A DNA stretch of 64,000 bases from Pohlia nutans (GCA_022496805.1 CM040099.1:4342501-4406500); one strand, 5' to 3'. Positions 36,729-49,787 are shown, counted from the first letter of the stretch. Translations and numbers: made by a program. The notes: generated by a model from the sequence alone, not told the origin.

Positions 36729-37717
36729 CCCTAAATGATAGCGGGGGTAAGGGCAAAACCTAGATGTGTTATAAATTATTATTTCTGCAACTTGGTCCAA
36801 AAAAGAAAATGAGAAACATAGTTCTAGTATCAACCAAAGTCACAACTAGTTTAGAAAAATGGTATAGATGGCTATAAGTTCCACTTGTGGATTTTCAATG
36901 GTTGTAGGGTTTGAAAGTGAGTCCGTGAGCTATGAACAGGCATTCGACAATTTTAGGACTTTCACATCCTTGGATGGTTTTCTCATGAATGTTTCATTCC
37001 GCCCTCAAAAGACCATTATATGAAGTAATTTAGCCTTTCATTTGAGAATAGAACTGGTGCAAAGAGAAGCGGAGCCCTAGTGTGTGTGTCTATATATATT
37101 TGTGTGTGTGTGTGTAGAATTTTATTTTTGCATTTGATATGAACTTAAGTAGGTAAATTGAGAATCTCTTTAATGGGTCAAAAGTAAAGAAACCCTCACT
37201 CATCTTTGTCGTCTTATCAAGTACATATTATTATGGACCACATAATGTGATATATAGCCCTTCATCAACCAACCAAGAAACTCATGACTTGGCGATCTCA
37301 CAACATACCAAAAATCAACTTATACTCAAACAATTACCCAACCAACAACTTATGATTACTTTTACTCCATTTCTTATGATTAGAGTAGTTTTGTTCCAAT
37401 GGCCTTTTTTGGTAGGCAATGGGTCATTAATATGACGAACAGACATTTTACTCACATTGAGTTTCAATTATTATTATTACACACTTGGTGCACAAAAGTT
37501 AACTTACAATACACTATGTGTTGTATGTATACGGCACTCTTATGTATTATAATGACTTTCAAAAACATAAAAGTGCCAAAGAAGGTATTAAAAGAGCTGC
37601 ACCACTATGTCAAATAATCTATACAGGTCATTATAGAAGATGTGTTGTGCCACACAATGTGCAAGTACATCTCCCATTTTTTCTTTTAAAATCCAAAGCC
37701 CTAGTCAACTTTGGATT
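36729..37717. other. Spacer with a second copy of the 28770 repeat
   Basis: No gene seen. 37226-37460 resembles 28770-29050 (catcaaccaacca, ctcatgacttggcgatctc, gacgaacagacattttactcac). A (GT)n-rich tract lies near 37080-37115. Confidence 0.4.
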
Positions 37718-38268
37718 AGAGCATCTCCACCAGCAACTCTGAATTGCACTCTAAAGGTCATCCAAAAATCACAGGGCATACGATGTACTTCCCCACCAAC
37801 ATCACTCAATCAGACTCTGAAAATAGTAAGTAAGCCACTCACAAGTCACCACGCATGGATTGTGCAATCATGATGTGCAATTAACCCCTAAGGGACCAAG
37901 GATTCATGGTTTTAAAATGACAAGTTTAAACAGTCATTGTGAAAATTATAATTTGAATGGGACCAGATTTTATATCACTGGAATAAGTGAAGAATATTAC
38001 ATATGTTGAATAATTTTCTAAGATAAAATTAAACAAAAAAAATCTACATAAAACCTACTCAAAATTACTGAAAAAAACAGGAGCCACCTGGTGGCCTTAT
38101 GGTCCTTTAGGGGTTAAGAAAAGAAGATACAATAGCTTGAATCATTTTGAAGGCCCTGACTAGGGTCACACTATTTATTGTCTCCCTCCAAATAAATTGT
38201 TGACCAACCCATGCACATCCATTTTTCCAGAGAAAGAGAGCTATCCAGAGTGCTGGTGGAGATGCTCT
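37718..38268. mobile_element. AGAGCAT MITE overlapping the kinase-PP2C stop codon
   Basis: AGAGCATCTCCACCAGCAACT faces GTGCTGGTGGAGATGCTCT. It contains a nested TTAA element (37881-38116). Its right end (38268) is the last base of the kinase-PP2C TGA codon on the minus strand. Confidence 0.75.
37881..38116. mobile_element. TTAA-bounded MITE, family A, nested
   Basis: 236 bp, TTAACCCCTAAGGGACCAAG to TGGTCCTTTAGGGGTTAA, inserted in the AGAGCAT element. The interior near the right end is nearly identical to the inverse of 2547-2786 (ggagccacctggtggcctta). Confidence 0.8.
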
Positions 38269-41200
38269 CAGTACACACGCTCCACTGTGGAGACAGGCTT
38301 GAGGAATAGCACAATCACTGTGACGTTGTCACGACTACCGCGTTCAACAGCCTCTGTTGCCAGCCTCTTGGAAACCATGCTTGGCTCCTTCACTGTATCT
38401 TTGATGAGTGCCACCACGTCGTCATTTGACATGGTCTCCCACAGCCCATCACTTGCAATTACCTGAGTCACATTTCATTTCAAGTTCCCAAAAGCAACAT
38501 TTAGTTCCAGGAATTATTACAACGTAGTTTCCCCATTCGTGTCACTGTCTACAGACAAATTTTGTTTGGGTCTTGTCCCAATTTTTAAGAGGATTCCAAT
38601 GCATTAAACTATGTATTATTTGGCTACCATATGAATTGCTGGAGTATGAAGTGTAACTTCTCTAAAAGCGTAACTAGGTTTTGACTCTTTAGTGAACTCG
38701 TATTTAATTTTCCCTATCCATGCTTTTGGAATAGCCAAGAAACTACCTTTATGACTATCGGTAGTCTATTAAAAACTAGTCACAGCAAAAGATTACCAGT
38801 CATCCAATATAACAAACATGCCAATAACTGTGCGCCCCAAGTTTTAATTTAAAATTATGTTAAACGATGTAGAACTATTGACGATTGAGTCTTAAGAAAA
38901 ACAGTTCAAAAATTATGTGATTTATGAAGCATTTAGTGATAAACATCCAAAGTTTCAAGAAAAACAAGGGCTTCCCTTTTACCACATCCACCTCACAATT
39001 AATTTTCACTTGTCTTCAAAGAATAAAAGTTGGTCATACACAAAAGTTCATGCAATATTACAAACGATGGATTTGTAGATAAAGTGAACGAACAGTTTTT
39101 AGGGTATGAAGAAAAATTTCTTGCAACCATTCCACATGATTGGTGTGCGGTTGATGCATATGGTCAATGGTATGTCTACCCTTATTACTAAAGACTAATA
39201 GCAAGCCCTCGAAATCAAATGATAGACAGAAAGTAAGGAGGAACTTTACCAAAAATTCGTCATCAGCGCTCAACTTGCATACAGTTACTTCGGGTTCGGC
39301 GGTGACAAATGGTTTCAGATCATCATCTCCTATAGACCGCGTGACCTGTCAATGACTTGCGTTGAAGCTTAGCATTAATCGTGTCAGAAAATAATTGTCC
39401 TAGTTTTTGGCAATTTATTTTTGCAATATTTGTCCTATGTTTTATACTTCAAATGTGAGCCCTGTCCACTTCAAACGGATGAGAGTGACATGAAAACTAC
39501 ATACTACTAATAAAGATAGACCATTTTCCGAGTACCGAGACGACTTTTTTTTGGCAAAGACGCGTTAAATTAAAACACGCCAAAAACTAGAACAGTTATA
39601 TCCGGACAGAGGGAGTAGTTGATTATTAAAAAAAGCACACAAAAGCATAGACTGCTCATGTACAAACCGCACTGGAAAGGAAGTATGGTGAGTACCTCAA
39701 TAGCAGCTGCACCAACTCGCCACGTGTTTACTCTCCAACTGACAGACCCACCAGCTTTAATTACTCGTTCTCGCTCACTGCTGCAGCTTGCTGTATGGTC
39801 CTGTGGAAAACCCAAGAACTTCCCGATTAAAACACTACGTTTCAATCGAGGTAGGGAACTAAACATCAAAGTTATAGAAATATCAACTTGACCTCTGAAG
39901 GACCACCGATTCATGGGTTCAAAATAACAGATTCAATTGATCATATTGTGAAATATATAATTCAGATGGAACCAAATTTTATATCACCGACATCAGTAAA
40001 GAAAATTGCATGTGTTAGTAAAAAAAAACAACTAAATTTGAACAAAAGAAGTCCACATAGGACCTACTCAAAACTGCTAGAAAAACATAAAGCCCGATTC
40101 AGGCTTCTTATGGGTTTAAGTCATTTCAGATTCATGATTGAACCACTAAAAAAAAAAGTCATTAGAATCTTCCCCTACTTTTTCACTGAAACGAAGGTCA
40201 GCACCCCCACTTGGAATGAGTTTAAGGAGAATTCTAATGTCACATAGATATCTTAAAGACATGGTTAAATACCGTGCTAAGAGGAACAGCTTTTCCTTTC
40301 CGGCAAACAATGGTTCGGCAATCTCCAGCATTGGCAACATAGAGAATGTCATGCACAAGGAGCGCTGTGGTAGCTGTACATCCGGGGTGCCAATCAAAAC
40401 CACCCCCCTTCCTCCATTTGCGTTGGCTGTCCAACTCTCGGCGGAAAGCCACGTCGGTTTCAATGAATGCACTGGTCAAAGCGTCCTGTGGGCTACAACC
40501 AGCAACAACATAATTTTTCAACAAGGAGTCTGACTCTCCCTGACAACAACTGTTCAAATTTATAACTACATATTCCGCTTCCACAAATTTGATATCCTTC
40601 AAAAAGGTGGAATAACGACTCCTCTTGACCAGCCTGAGCCTACAAATAGTGGCACATACTACGTGAAATGAAAGATGAAGTTCTATTACATAGAGCAGGA
40701 TCTTCCTCACTACCTGGAAGTGGAAGCCTTGGATAATAACAACTGGGGAACAGCAATAGCCGCAAATTCTGCTGCCTCAGGCCCTGATACATTCATACCA
40801 GAACATTACAAGTCATACACAAAATGGTGGTGAGATCAACGTTTCTTTCTTCCTGATCTCTCACATCGGTGAAAGTTTACCCTACATTTAGTGGACACTG
40901 ACAAGAACTCTTTTACACGACAATCCTCATGCGATAACAGATTTTGGGAACATGCGTCTAGAGTTCAAAACTCCTCTGATCTTACTATCCCACTTTCTGA
41001 TCTAACCAGACATTTGGAAAGAAACATGAAGTTCAAGGCAGTCGTGATGACCAGAAGTTGTTTGTAACCTCTATAATGTTGCTAAGTTTACATTAGAACT
41101 CCATACTATAGCCACAGTTTAGCCGGTAGGTCCGAGTGTAACATACCTCGATGTCCATCAAAGACACCAAAAGCGTGAACATTGGCAGCTCCTCCCAGCT

Positions 41201-44200
41201 GAGATTTTAAGAAGTAAGTATCCTCCATTGTTTGTCTTGCACCTTTTGTTGCGAACGACCCCATTGAGAGCACTGGAAGGTAGCTTGAGTCGTGGGATGC
41301 TTGGTTTAGCCAACCTGGAGATGAAGGCTCCATAACGGTAGATTTCAACCCTTCAACAGCCCGAGAGGCCCAGTTTACATCTGTTCTCTTCTGCTGAGTG
41401 TAGTTCAAAACTTCCTCCAGTCCATTTTGAGATGAAATAGAAACATCTGGTGTCTCGACTGAGGTGTCTGTCAATTTCATCTTCGCAGTGATTTCACGCA
41501 GCGACTCCACTACAGAGTCAAAAGATGGACGTTGTGCAGGGTCGCCGTGCCAACATCGTTCAATCAAGGTTGACAACTCTAGTGGAATTCCAGCTTCTGG
41601 GCCTGCAAGTACTGGTCTCAACCCTTGTGAAGTTACAGCCGAAGAAAGCTGTTGCTCTGAGTAATTCATCTCTAGAACCGTGTGTGCCTGCCCAAAAGCA
41701 TAAAAAAAATACAGCTTTAGCAGTTTTGAGTAGGGATTTTTATTCTATTTTCCTTCTCTTTCAGTTCTATGTGCATTTTTGAAAACACGTACAATGATCT
41801 TCACTGCTTCTAATGATATAATATTGGGCGTCATTATTTTTCACAATTGATTATTTAAAGCCATCAATCCTTGGTCCTTCAAGTGTTGATAGCTAAAAAA
41901 CTAACTTGAGGCCCACCACACAATTAAATGATTCTTTCAAAGTGGGCTGATAGACTGATAGTCCTACACTTTATATATTCTCAAGAAACGGAAATCTAGA
42001 AAGTTCAAAGACAACGTGTCTTTTGAGGAAGCTAACCTGAGCTGCAGTCTTTCGGTCAGTGTAGGGTACAACACCTGTAATAAGTTCACTGCCAACAATT
42101 CAGTCAAGAGGTATCACGATCAGAAAAAAAGGACATTTAGCAGGTACATGAAAATAATTGTTTTTTTCTTTTGTAGTAGCAACTCCAGGTCATAAAACCA
42201 CCACGGAATAAATCCATTACACAATAAGTTAACCCTCTGAAAGGTCCATATTTTTCAACTAAAAACTACGCTGCTCTTTTTAGCCAGAGTTGAGTACCTA
42301 CTAAGAGAGTAAAAATCAACCAAAATGGACAATGAGCGCTAAGAACCAGATGTATTAATAATGAGGGAAGGGTTATGAATCTACGTACTTGAGAGTGATG
42401 CCGTAACCATAAACATCAGACTTCTCTGATTGCACGTCTTTCCTTAGAATTTCGGGAGCCATGTATAAGAGGGTACCGACCATGTTCTTTTTGTGGAATC
42501 CACCAGTTGGTTTCCCTGAGGATTTCCAATTTTCTATGCTGCTCTTTGCAAGGCCTGCTACATTTGCAGCAAGCCCAAAGTCTGCTAAATGTGCATCCCA
42601 GTTGCTGTCAAGCTGCAAAGTACTATCCCGTCAAGAAAACATGCCAGTATGTCCCCTACTTAAAGAACACACAATCCTATCCAGAGTTTTTATTTCCAAT
42701 CATAAATGGGCAACTCAATAGTGGACAAGCGCACTAGCACTGTTCCAAAATAGAAACGCTGATCTTATCCTCTTCAAGAATGTGACACCCAAATTCACAA
42801 AGTGTAAACCCTACAGGACCTAGAAGCCCAAAATTGGACCTCGTGTTATTAATAGCATTTTTGAGTATAGGGTCTTTCTTTTGAATTAAATTTTTAGCAA
42901 TGCATGCAGTATTGTTCACTAATTAAAATTTCGCCCCATTTTTGACAATATGATCAATTTCGAATGCACACAAATAAGTTCCAAAATATAACTAAAAGCT
43001 CAAATGGAGAAAACAATACCAGAATATTAGCTGGCTTCACGTCTCGGTGCACAACTCCTTCCTTGTGCAAGTATTGCAGTGCCTTAGCTACAGCAGCACA
43101 CCAAATTGAGATTTAAAAAACATTCACCCAGGCACAAGAAACAACAATAAACTGCTCTCCACAAAAGAAAAACGTTTAGACATAATCGAAGAGCAGCAAA
43201 CTAACCCAGTTGTGTTGCAATGGTCATGACTTGTTGCAATGATGGCCGCCACTCAGACACATGAAGCGCATCACCCAAGTTCCCATGTTCATAGAGTTTA
43301 TACAGGAAGTAGTAGTCCGGTGGATAAGCACGTGCACCAATCAATGTTGCAATACTCGGATGGTTTAACTTGCTGTAATTCAACCAAATTTTGCCATAAG
43401 TCCTCATGACTGCACACCAAAATCGATTAAGAACAGAAACAGGAAACGACAATGAAACTCCATGTTCCTATAGTTGCTAACCAAAATCATGAAATTAACA
43501 CCCCTTTTGACCCATATGTGAAAGGAGGTAATTTCTGACTTGTAAAAGTAATACTTTGTTGAACACAAGTATGAGTAAACTTGATTTTTGAGATCGTGGT
43601 GAAATTTGAATTGATAAAACTTTTTTAATACGAAATAGAGACAATAATAGGGACGGCTACACTGGAGTAAGAATAGGTTTACTAGAATTTGAAATAAACC
43701 CTATAAAACAGAACAACTGAGAAAGCGTAACTAAAGCTTGAGGGAACCAAAAACAAATGTGCCGGAATACTGACCCAAGAATCTGCAATTCTGTGTGGAA
43801 TCGGTCCATGTCATCAGCTGTAGACAGACGTGGCTTTTTCGCTGCTACGGACTTGCCACCAAACCGGGCTTCGTACACCACACTTTCAGCCCCTGGAACA
43901 TCAAATCAAACACAACATTCTACAAAATCAACACACATTATCTACTACATTGCAAATTGGAAATTGATCATAACTAAGGCAGTGAACCCTGAGACCTTTT
44001 GCCCTGAGTAGGCCATTAGTGGAGCAAATGTTACATACGTAGAATCTAGTGAATACGACAATGTACAACACCTGAAGAGTAGACGCCTACCCTCCCTTAT
44101 GAAAAAACTTTGAAAATGCATCACTTGTTCTTACAAAAACCAAATAATACATACTAGAATCTTCTCAAAAATGGAGACAAGACTTACCTTTCGCCTTTAG

Positions 44201-44841
44201 TACGTCATAAGAGGAGTAAATATTACATATTTAGAATCTTGTGAATATGACAATATACAACAACTGAAGAGGAAAAACCTACCTCCCTATGAAGAAAACC
44301 TTGTTCTTAGAATATCCAAATAACACGTTCCAGAATCCTCTCAAAGAATGAAGACAAGACCTATCTTTTGCATTGAGTGGAGTAAGTGTTACATATTTAA
44401 AATCTAGTGAATACGACAACGTACAACAGCTGAAGAGTGAAAGCCTACCCTCCCTATGAACAAAACTTTGAAAATTCATAACTCATTCTTACAATATCCG
44501 AATAATAAATACTAGAATCCTCTCTAAAATGGGGACAAGACCTCCATAACGAAGTTCCATTCTAATAATAATGATAGAAACAAAATTTCTGAAATCTGAG
44601 CGTTGGCTATAACCAATCGGTGTCATTGAAGGCCAGAGAATTCCGAAATGCAATCTAAAACCTGGAAACAAAAACCTAATTATTTGTGCAAGAGCTAGAG
44701 AGGAGGATTTTCCTTACCTCGAGCAATCTCAGCCACGATTTGGATGTCAGACTTGGGGATGGCCAAAGGCAAGGAATCGCTGTGACAACACCCTCGCACA
44801 CAAGTGTTGGGAGAATCACCTGGGCCCTTCATTTCCGGCAT
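38268..44841 (-). CDS. Protein kinase and PP2C-like phosphatase fusion protein
   Basis: Twelve exons on the minus strand: 44841-44718, 43892-43775, 43372-43206, 43087-43020, 42612-42389, 42088-42037, 41687-41147, 40783-40714, 40639-40273, 39800-39696, 39345-39250, 38462-38268. All phases agree; the product is 708 aa. The N-terminal kinase has VAAKKP (Lys60), HRDVKPANIL (Asp152), ADFGLA (Asp170), MAPE and a GELxTGVVPYTD-type motif. The C-terminal PP2C half has FDGHRG (Asp428), GDCRTIV, DDDLKPFVTAEPE, ASDGLWE and SRDNVTVIV. This order and the NTCVRGCC start match the plant protein described at Arabidopsis At2g40860, about 50 aa shorter. Both catalytic sets look intact. The family's substrates are not known to me. 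A second Met lies 3 residues in. The stop codon abuts a MITE. Confidence 0.92.
39405..39616. mobile_element. Stowaway-like MITE in a kinase-PP2C intron
   Basis: The right end ggacagagggagta is the usual Stowaway (Tc1/mariner) terminus. The left end is decayed (ttgtcctagtttttggcaa faces gccaaaaactagaaca). Confidence 0.5.
39892..40122. mobile_element. TTAA family A remnant in a kinase-PP2C intron
   Basis: Carries the family A interior (gattcatggg, catattgtgaaa, gacctactcaaaactgc). Both termini have decayed. A second remnant is at about 41720-41890 (atcaatccttggtcctt). Confidence 0.5.
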
Positions 44842-45437
44842 TGCTACTGCTTGCCAACCCTTAGGGTTTACAACACTCCAAAATCAAACTCTGCAAATCA
44901 AGTTGGAAAAAAATAAGAAAATTCAAAACGAAACGAAACAAAACACTTCAAAAAAAAAAAAAAGCGCTCTTCGTCCTCGTCTCGCTTCTCGAAATGGCAG
45001 TTTCGCTCTGGAAGAGCTTAATGCAAATACAAGAATTACGGCGCACCTTAATTCACAACCGAGAAATTAATACTACATTAGCGGCTCTGTGACGAGGTTT
45101 ACAAAGCATCCAAAAAGCAAATTGAGATCGATTTTTAATACGGGAGTGTGTGCGATTGTTGGCTATCAACCTGGCTACTGAAGAGTCCATATTGCGGCAA
45201 ATTGAATGAGGAAATGAGCGGTGAAATTTGTGAAGTCTTGATTAAAGCTGCATCGGTGAAGATGAAGTAAAGCGACTGCCTGCACAGCTGAGTCGCAAAT
45301 TGGACAAAAGGGGAGCAATCGCCATAGCTGGTCACAAAAGGTGAACCGCAAACAAGCCCCGAGAAAAAGTACTTTTGCTTTCCATGTGTTTGAGAAGACG
45401 GAAGAGGGAAAAGTAAAAGTAAAAGTAAAAGCATTTT
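44842..45437. promoter_or_regulatory. Upstream region of the kinase-PP2C gene
   Basis: 5' UTR and promoter region by position. No convincing TATA box. Tracts of aaaacgaaacgaaac and aagtaaaagtaaaag are present. Confidence 0.3.
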
Positions 45438-45626
45438 CTTTTTTCTTTTTTTCTTTTTTTGACACACACGAATTGCATTTTTTTTTTGCATTTTTTTCAA
45501 CCCGCAGCAAGTTTTTCCAATCAAATAGTAAGACGATTTTACAGCCGGGAATCGAATCGCCAACCTCTCTATTCGGTTTGGGTACCTTACTACTATCATC
45601 TTGGTAGTTTAGGGTCATCTCAGACC
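45438..45626 (-). mobile_element. tRNA-derived SINE-like insertion with 16-bp target duplication
   Basis: Read on the minus strand, a head with a B-box-like gattcgattcccggc tract is followed by an A-rich tail (45438-45490). The flanks aaagtaaaagcatttt at 45422-45437 and 45627-45642 are identical. Related to 49572-49775. Confidence 0.75.
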
Positions 45627-45642
45627 AAAGTAAAAGCATTTT

Positions 45643-47025
45643 GGAAAACATCAAGATAAATCAGTTTAACAATAATTTATATAAGAAAATACCAAAAATA
45701 ATAATTTAATTTAAAATGTGAGGAATTGATGAGGTTTAACCAAATAACATGGACTCTTGAGAGTTAACTTTGAAATTGTACACCCTCCAAAATCTTATTT
45801 TCAATGTGCAATACACGATTCAAAAACATCTTTCAGTCTAACAGTCCAATCTTATCAAAGTTCAAACAGCACTTGCTTGATTAAGCTAAATTTACATTTA
45901 CACAATTTAATATTATTAATAGTATCCTTAATTTCAACAAACAAATTGGCAAAAACTATAGTTTTTGCAAAACCACCTTGGGCACTAAAGGATTAAAGAT
46001 TTGTATGATTTTTTAAGAAATTGACGTGTAAAAACAATATTAGCATTATATTCAATTACTACATGAAAAACTAAAATGCAATGATTTTTGTTTTGGTGAG
46101 GGAAAATATAGCATTTTGTTTCTACTTTTCCATAGCTTGAAGAGCAATTCAAGCTCCTTGGATGTTTTTTTTCATATTGATATATGGGTAATGTCAGGAT
46201 AATACACATGAGCTACCTAGGTAATATTTAGGTAATACTCCCACCTAGGTTTACATCTTGACTCCATTTGGAAATTTGGCTATAATTCCTTTTCTTTTCA
46301 AAAATCCTTTATAACAATTAGCTTGTCCAAACTTTATGTAGAATTTATGTAGCAATTTGGCTAAAAATAACAACAAACAAAATCACTACTAAGGTGTGCT
46401 TTAATATTTTGACGCGCTTGCGTTCATATAATGAACAATGAGCATTTTGTAAGCATTCTTTTGACAGCATCCCGTGCAGTTTTTCAATCATTCAAATTTT
46501 TCTTGGTTCTTGTGCTAGTTCACTACTATTTGTACAATATGGAACTTCAAATAAGACATTGTGATTTTTTTTTAATGACAAAATTGGTTTATGTCAAGTT
46601 TCATTCTTAGTTCAAAATGTGAGATCTTAACGATGATTTTTCAAAATAAGTAGAACCAAATAATGGAAATTATACCATCTCATTATGCATAGTATTCTAA
46701 ATTCGTTATAATTTTTTTTAATAAAAAAATTGTTGATTTGGGATTTTAAAGTGAATTTTTAAGAAAACCTTAAAATTTTAATTAAATCTGATTATTTATT
46801 TATTTTATACACCCAACTGTACAAATGTAATCTACACTTTGAGACTTACAACATTTCCCTATTATCAACTCCATTTTTGTGATTCATCAAACATTTTATA
46901 ACACATCTTTTCCGCCACGGCCTGTCTCTTCGTTTGATGTATGTTTTGATTCGCAATGGAATAAAATGTCCATTTGTTTTTAAAAAATCATTGGTTGATG
47001 TGAACGTTAAAGGGTTAAATTAAAG
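45643..47025. other. AT-rich spacer, no gene seen
   Basis: Bordered on the right by aaagggttaaatt near 47010 and on the left by aaaggattaaagat near 45987. It may be an old, long TTAA-type element, but the ends are too decayed to call. Confidence 0.35.
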
Positions 47026-47383
47026 TTATCCGTAAAGTCCCTGAAAAGTGGGTGAGTGGACCATAGTTTGAGTGAATAGTGACAATAATCCTCAAAAAAG
47101 AACGTGTGTCGGGCACTAAAAAAACTGTGGATGCAAACTTTGAAAGCACCAAAATCGGTGCTAAAAAACTTCTCACTGTAGTTTCTATTTTTCACCTTCA
47201 CACATGAAGAAGGTGATTGCTAACCCGGCTTTTTTGGCAATAGATTCTTGCTATATATACCTAGACCGTCCCCACTCACCTATTCTTTTGATTTCCTAAA
47301 ACTTCTTCCAATACTTTTCATTTCTCCAAATTTTAGTCAAACTAAGGCCCACTCAACCTTTTAGGTTATAGATAACTCTATTA
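47026..47383. mobile_element. Diverged fold-back element
   Basis: AAGTTATCCGTAAAGTCCCTG faces AGGTTATAGATAACTCTATT. The end type is like 34181-34539. Confidence 0.45.
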
Positions 47384-47982
47384 TGCCTTCTACAACAAGA
47401 TTGTTTTGCGGGATGGACTAGATTAGTTGATGAATGTAGTTCTGGTCTGGTTTAGATTAATATACCCATAAGCCAGCCTATAAATATGTTATAAATCTAT
47501 TCAGTTGTACCAAAGTGATTTTGCCCATCACTCTATATCATGTAAATGCAAATTCTATTTAGCATTATTACTTGCCAGAATTTGTAACCCTAATTGCACA
47601 GAACGGGAGCCACCATCCGACAGTACCAACTCACTCGTACAAGCCCAACTCCATTCTTAATATAAATAAATAAAAAACACCAATTTACAACAAATCACAG
47701 CAACACTCGAAAAAATCGACATGTAAGTTAGAGGAATCGCTGCAATGCAAACATTGAGGATGTAGATTTCTAATGCAGTGTCAAAAATGAGAGTAGCTTA
47801 CAAATTCATAACCCTAATTGCCCGAATTGCAACTCAAATTTGTAGCGCAGTAGAGGCAAACTCCATTCACAAAATACCGATTAATAGCAAACGAACCACA
47901 AGCAACAATCGAGAACTCGAAAACTCAATGCAATGCAAACATCCGCCCTCCGCATCATTGAGGTTGTAGCTTTCAAAGCTTT

Positions 47983-48287
47983 AGAGCATTCGCAGTGGTC
48001 CTTTAACCTTTAAGCCCCTAAATGTGCTTCGACGAATAGTTCCCGTACCTTTACAGGTTCGGTGGAATTGCGGTCGACCTGTAACCCTAAACCTGTAAAC
48101 CGATTTCTTTGTTTCGGATTACTATTTGCGGTCTACAACGGGCTGCATTTTCCAAGTCGACGGCCGTTTACAAGCCGCGACCTGGATAATAAAGGTATTT
48201 ACAGGCCACCACTGGGCCTCTTCCAACCCCCTAAGCCTCTAAGCGGGATGGAGGCTTAGGGGGTTAAAGAACCACTCCGGATGCTCT
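47983..48287. mobile_element. AGAGCAT-type MITE
   Basis: AGAGCATTCGCAGTGGTCCTT faces AAGAACCACTCCGGATGCTCT. The inner arms also pair (ctttaacctttaagccccta with gcttagggggttaaag). Confidence 0.7.
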
Positions 48288-48299
48288 TAGCAACTCGAT

Positions 48300-48651
48300 G
48301 AATAAGTACCGCAACTATTGTTACAAATTTGCAACCCTAATTGCACGAATCGCGACTCCAATCTGTACACAGTACTCGCTCAATAGCATGGCAAACTCCA
48401 TTTGTAATAAACAAAATACCGATTTATGGTGAGACAGCAAATGAACCACAGCAACAATCGAGAACTCGGAAACGCAATGCAACGCAAACATCCGCGGCTC
48501 AGCAACTTAATGAATAAATACCGCAACTATTGTTACAAATTTATCACCCGAATTGCGACTCCAATCTGTACACAGTACTCGCTCAACTCCATTCGTAATA
48601 TACAAAAGTCCGATTTATAGTGAGACAGCAGACAAACTACAAATAGCGGCA
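48300..48651. repeat. Short direct repeats downstream of the FKBP gene
   Basis: A tract like 'gcaactcgatgaataagtaccgcaactattgttacaaattt' occurs at 48290-48330 and 48500-48542. Tracts 'gactccaatctgtacacagtactcgctcaa' occur at 48353 and 48555. A weaker third copy lies at about 47810-47870. Confidence 0.65.
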
Positions 48652-49329
48652 TCATTGAGGCTGCGGCTTTCGAACCTTAAGCAACTCAATGTCGAAGATG
48701 AGAGTACCAAGCGTATCGCCTTCTCCGTTAGCCAGCCGTGTCTGGTTGAAAATGGTGGTATACAACCGTTGCCTGTCGAAGTAATCGGGCGGGATAGGAC
48801 CTTGGCTGGTATTCTGGTACCCTTGCGACGGCGGAATCACCACGCGCCTCACCCCGCCCTCCTTCATAGTCCGAACAGCGGAATTCATACCGCCAATGAT
48901 ATTCGAATCACCGACAACGAACACATACGGCTCCGGATTGCCGAAGAAATCCTTGTGATCATACGTCGAACCGAACCGCCAGCCTTGCTTCGCGAACAGG
49001 CGGCCGTAGTAATGGACCTCCACTCTGTCGCCGTCCTCGGGCGACACGCCCGTTCCTTGGCGAATGTCGAGGGCTTTCACCCCGCTCGACCCCTCGAGCA
49101 AGTAGAACTTCGAAGCATTCTCCTCGGCGGTGCATGATTCTCGCGTTAGAGAAACAGCTGCTAATGCTACGCCATAGCCTAATGCAGCTCGCCGTGGCAA
49201 CACAACCTGCTCCAATTGCTCACCGTTTGAGCATCGCGGTGTGTTGTACCCTAACCTGTTGGAAATCGGAACATGCGGTGTTCGAGAGACAGGGGAGAAG
49301 ATAACTGAGCTTGAGGCCAGGAGCGCCAT
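48652..49329 (-). CDS. Thylakoid-lumen FKBP-type peptidyl-prolyl isomerase (FKBP18-like)
   Basis: A single open frame of 225 aa. An N-terminal transit peptide is followed by a twin-arginine lumen signal (RRAALGYGVALAAVSL, Arg46-47). Residues about 95-220 are an FKBP fold: DRVEVHYYGRL, GWRFGSTYDHKDF, FVVGDSNIIGGMNSAVRTM, GGVRRVVIPPSQGY. The last third (PPDYFDRQRLYTTIFN and TRLANGEGDTLGT) is what I recall as typical of the FKBP18 branch of lumenal FKBPs. Several active-site aromatic residues of classic FKBPs are changed, as in many lumenal members, so catalytic activity may be low. It is intronless, unlike most genes here. The start is the first ATG of the frame. Confidence 0.9.
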   Translation of the reverse strand: MALLASSSVIFSPVSRTPHVPISNRLGYNTPRCSNGEQLEQVVLPRRAALGYGVALAAVSLTRESCTAEENASKFYLLEGSSGVKALDIRQGTGVSPEDGDRVEVHYYGRLFAKQGWRFGSTYDHKDFFGNPEPYVFVVGDSNIIGGMNSAVRTMKEGGVRRVVIPPSQGYQNTSQGPIPPDYFDRQRLYTTIFNQTRLANGEGDTLGTLIFDIELLKVRKPQPQ

Positions 49330-49571
49330 AGCTTCGAATCCGAAACCAAAAGCATGTCATCAGTGTGCTGCAGATATGAAGGTGAAAAGTTTTGCGTCGA
49401 TTGTTGGAGCCGAAAGTGAAGAGACTTGCAGCAGGAATTGCACGCCTATCAGATTGCTCGCCATTCTCAATTCACAAAAACGATTCTGTGGTTGACGATC
49501 TCGCACAACAACATTAGAGCTCGAGGAATGGACGTTGAAAGAAAGTCTCACGAGTGACCAATCACTCAAAC

Positions 49572-49775
49572 CTTTTTTTTTTTTGAGCACACGAGTTGCT
49601 TTACAATCCGCGGCAAAGCTGACGAGTTACTTTTGGCAACCCATCACCGGGGAATTTCCATCCGGTAGAGTGGTGATTTTACAGTCGGAATCAAACCGCT
49701 AACCCCTTGGGTACCCCAACAACACCTTAAGGGTACCCCTCTCCACCATCTAGTAGTTTAGGGTCATTCCAGACT
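49572..49775 (-). mobile_element. tRNA-derived SINE-like insertion, second copy
   Basis: On the minus strand the head has an A-box-like tagatggtggagagggg and a B-box-like ggtttgattccga; it ends in poly(A) (plus-strand T run 49573-49584). The 12-bp flanks aatcactcaaac (49560-49571) and aatcacacaaac (49776-49787) differ at one base. Copy 1 is at 45438-45626. Confidence 0.7.
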
Positions 49776-49787
49776 AATCACACAAAC

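Noticed and set aside
48553..49137. 194-aa plus-strand frame
   Set aside because: Antisense shadow of the FKBP gene.
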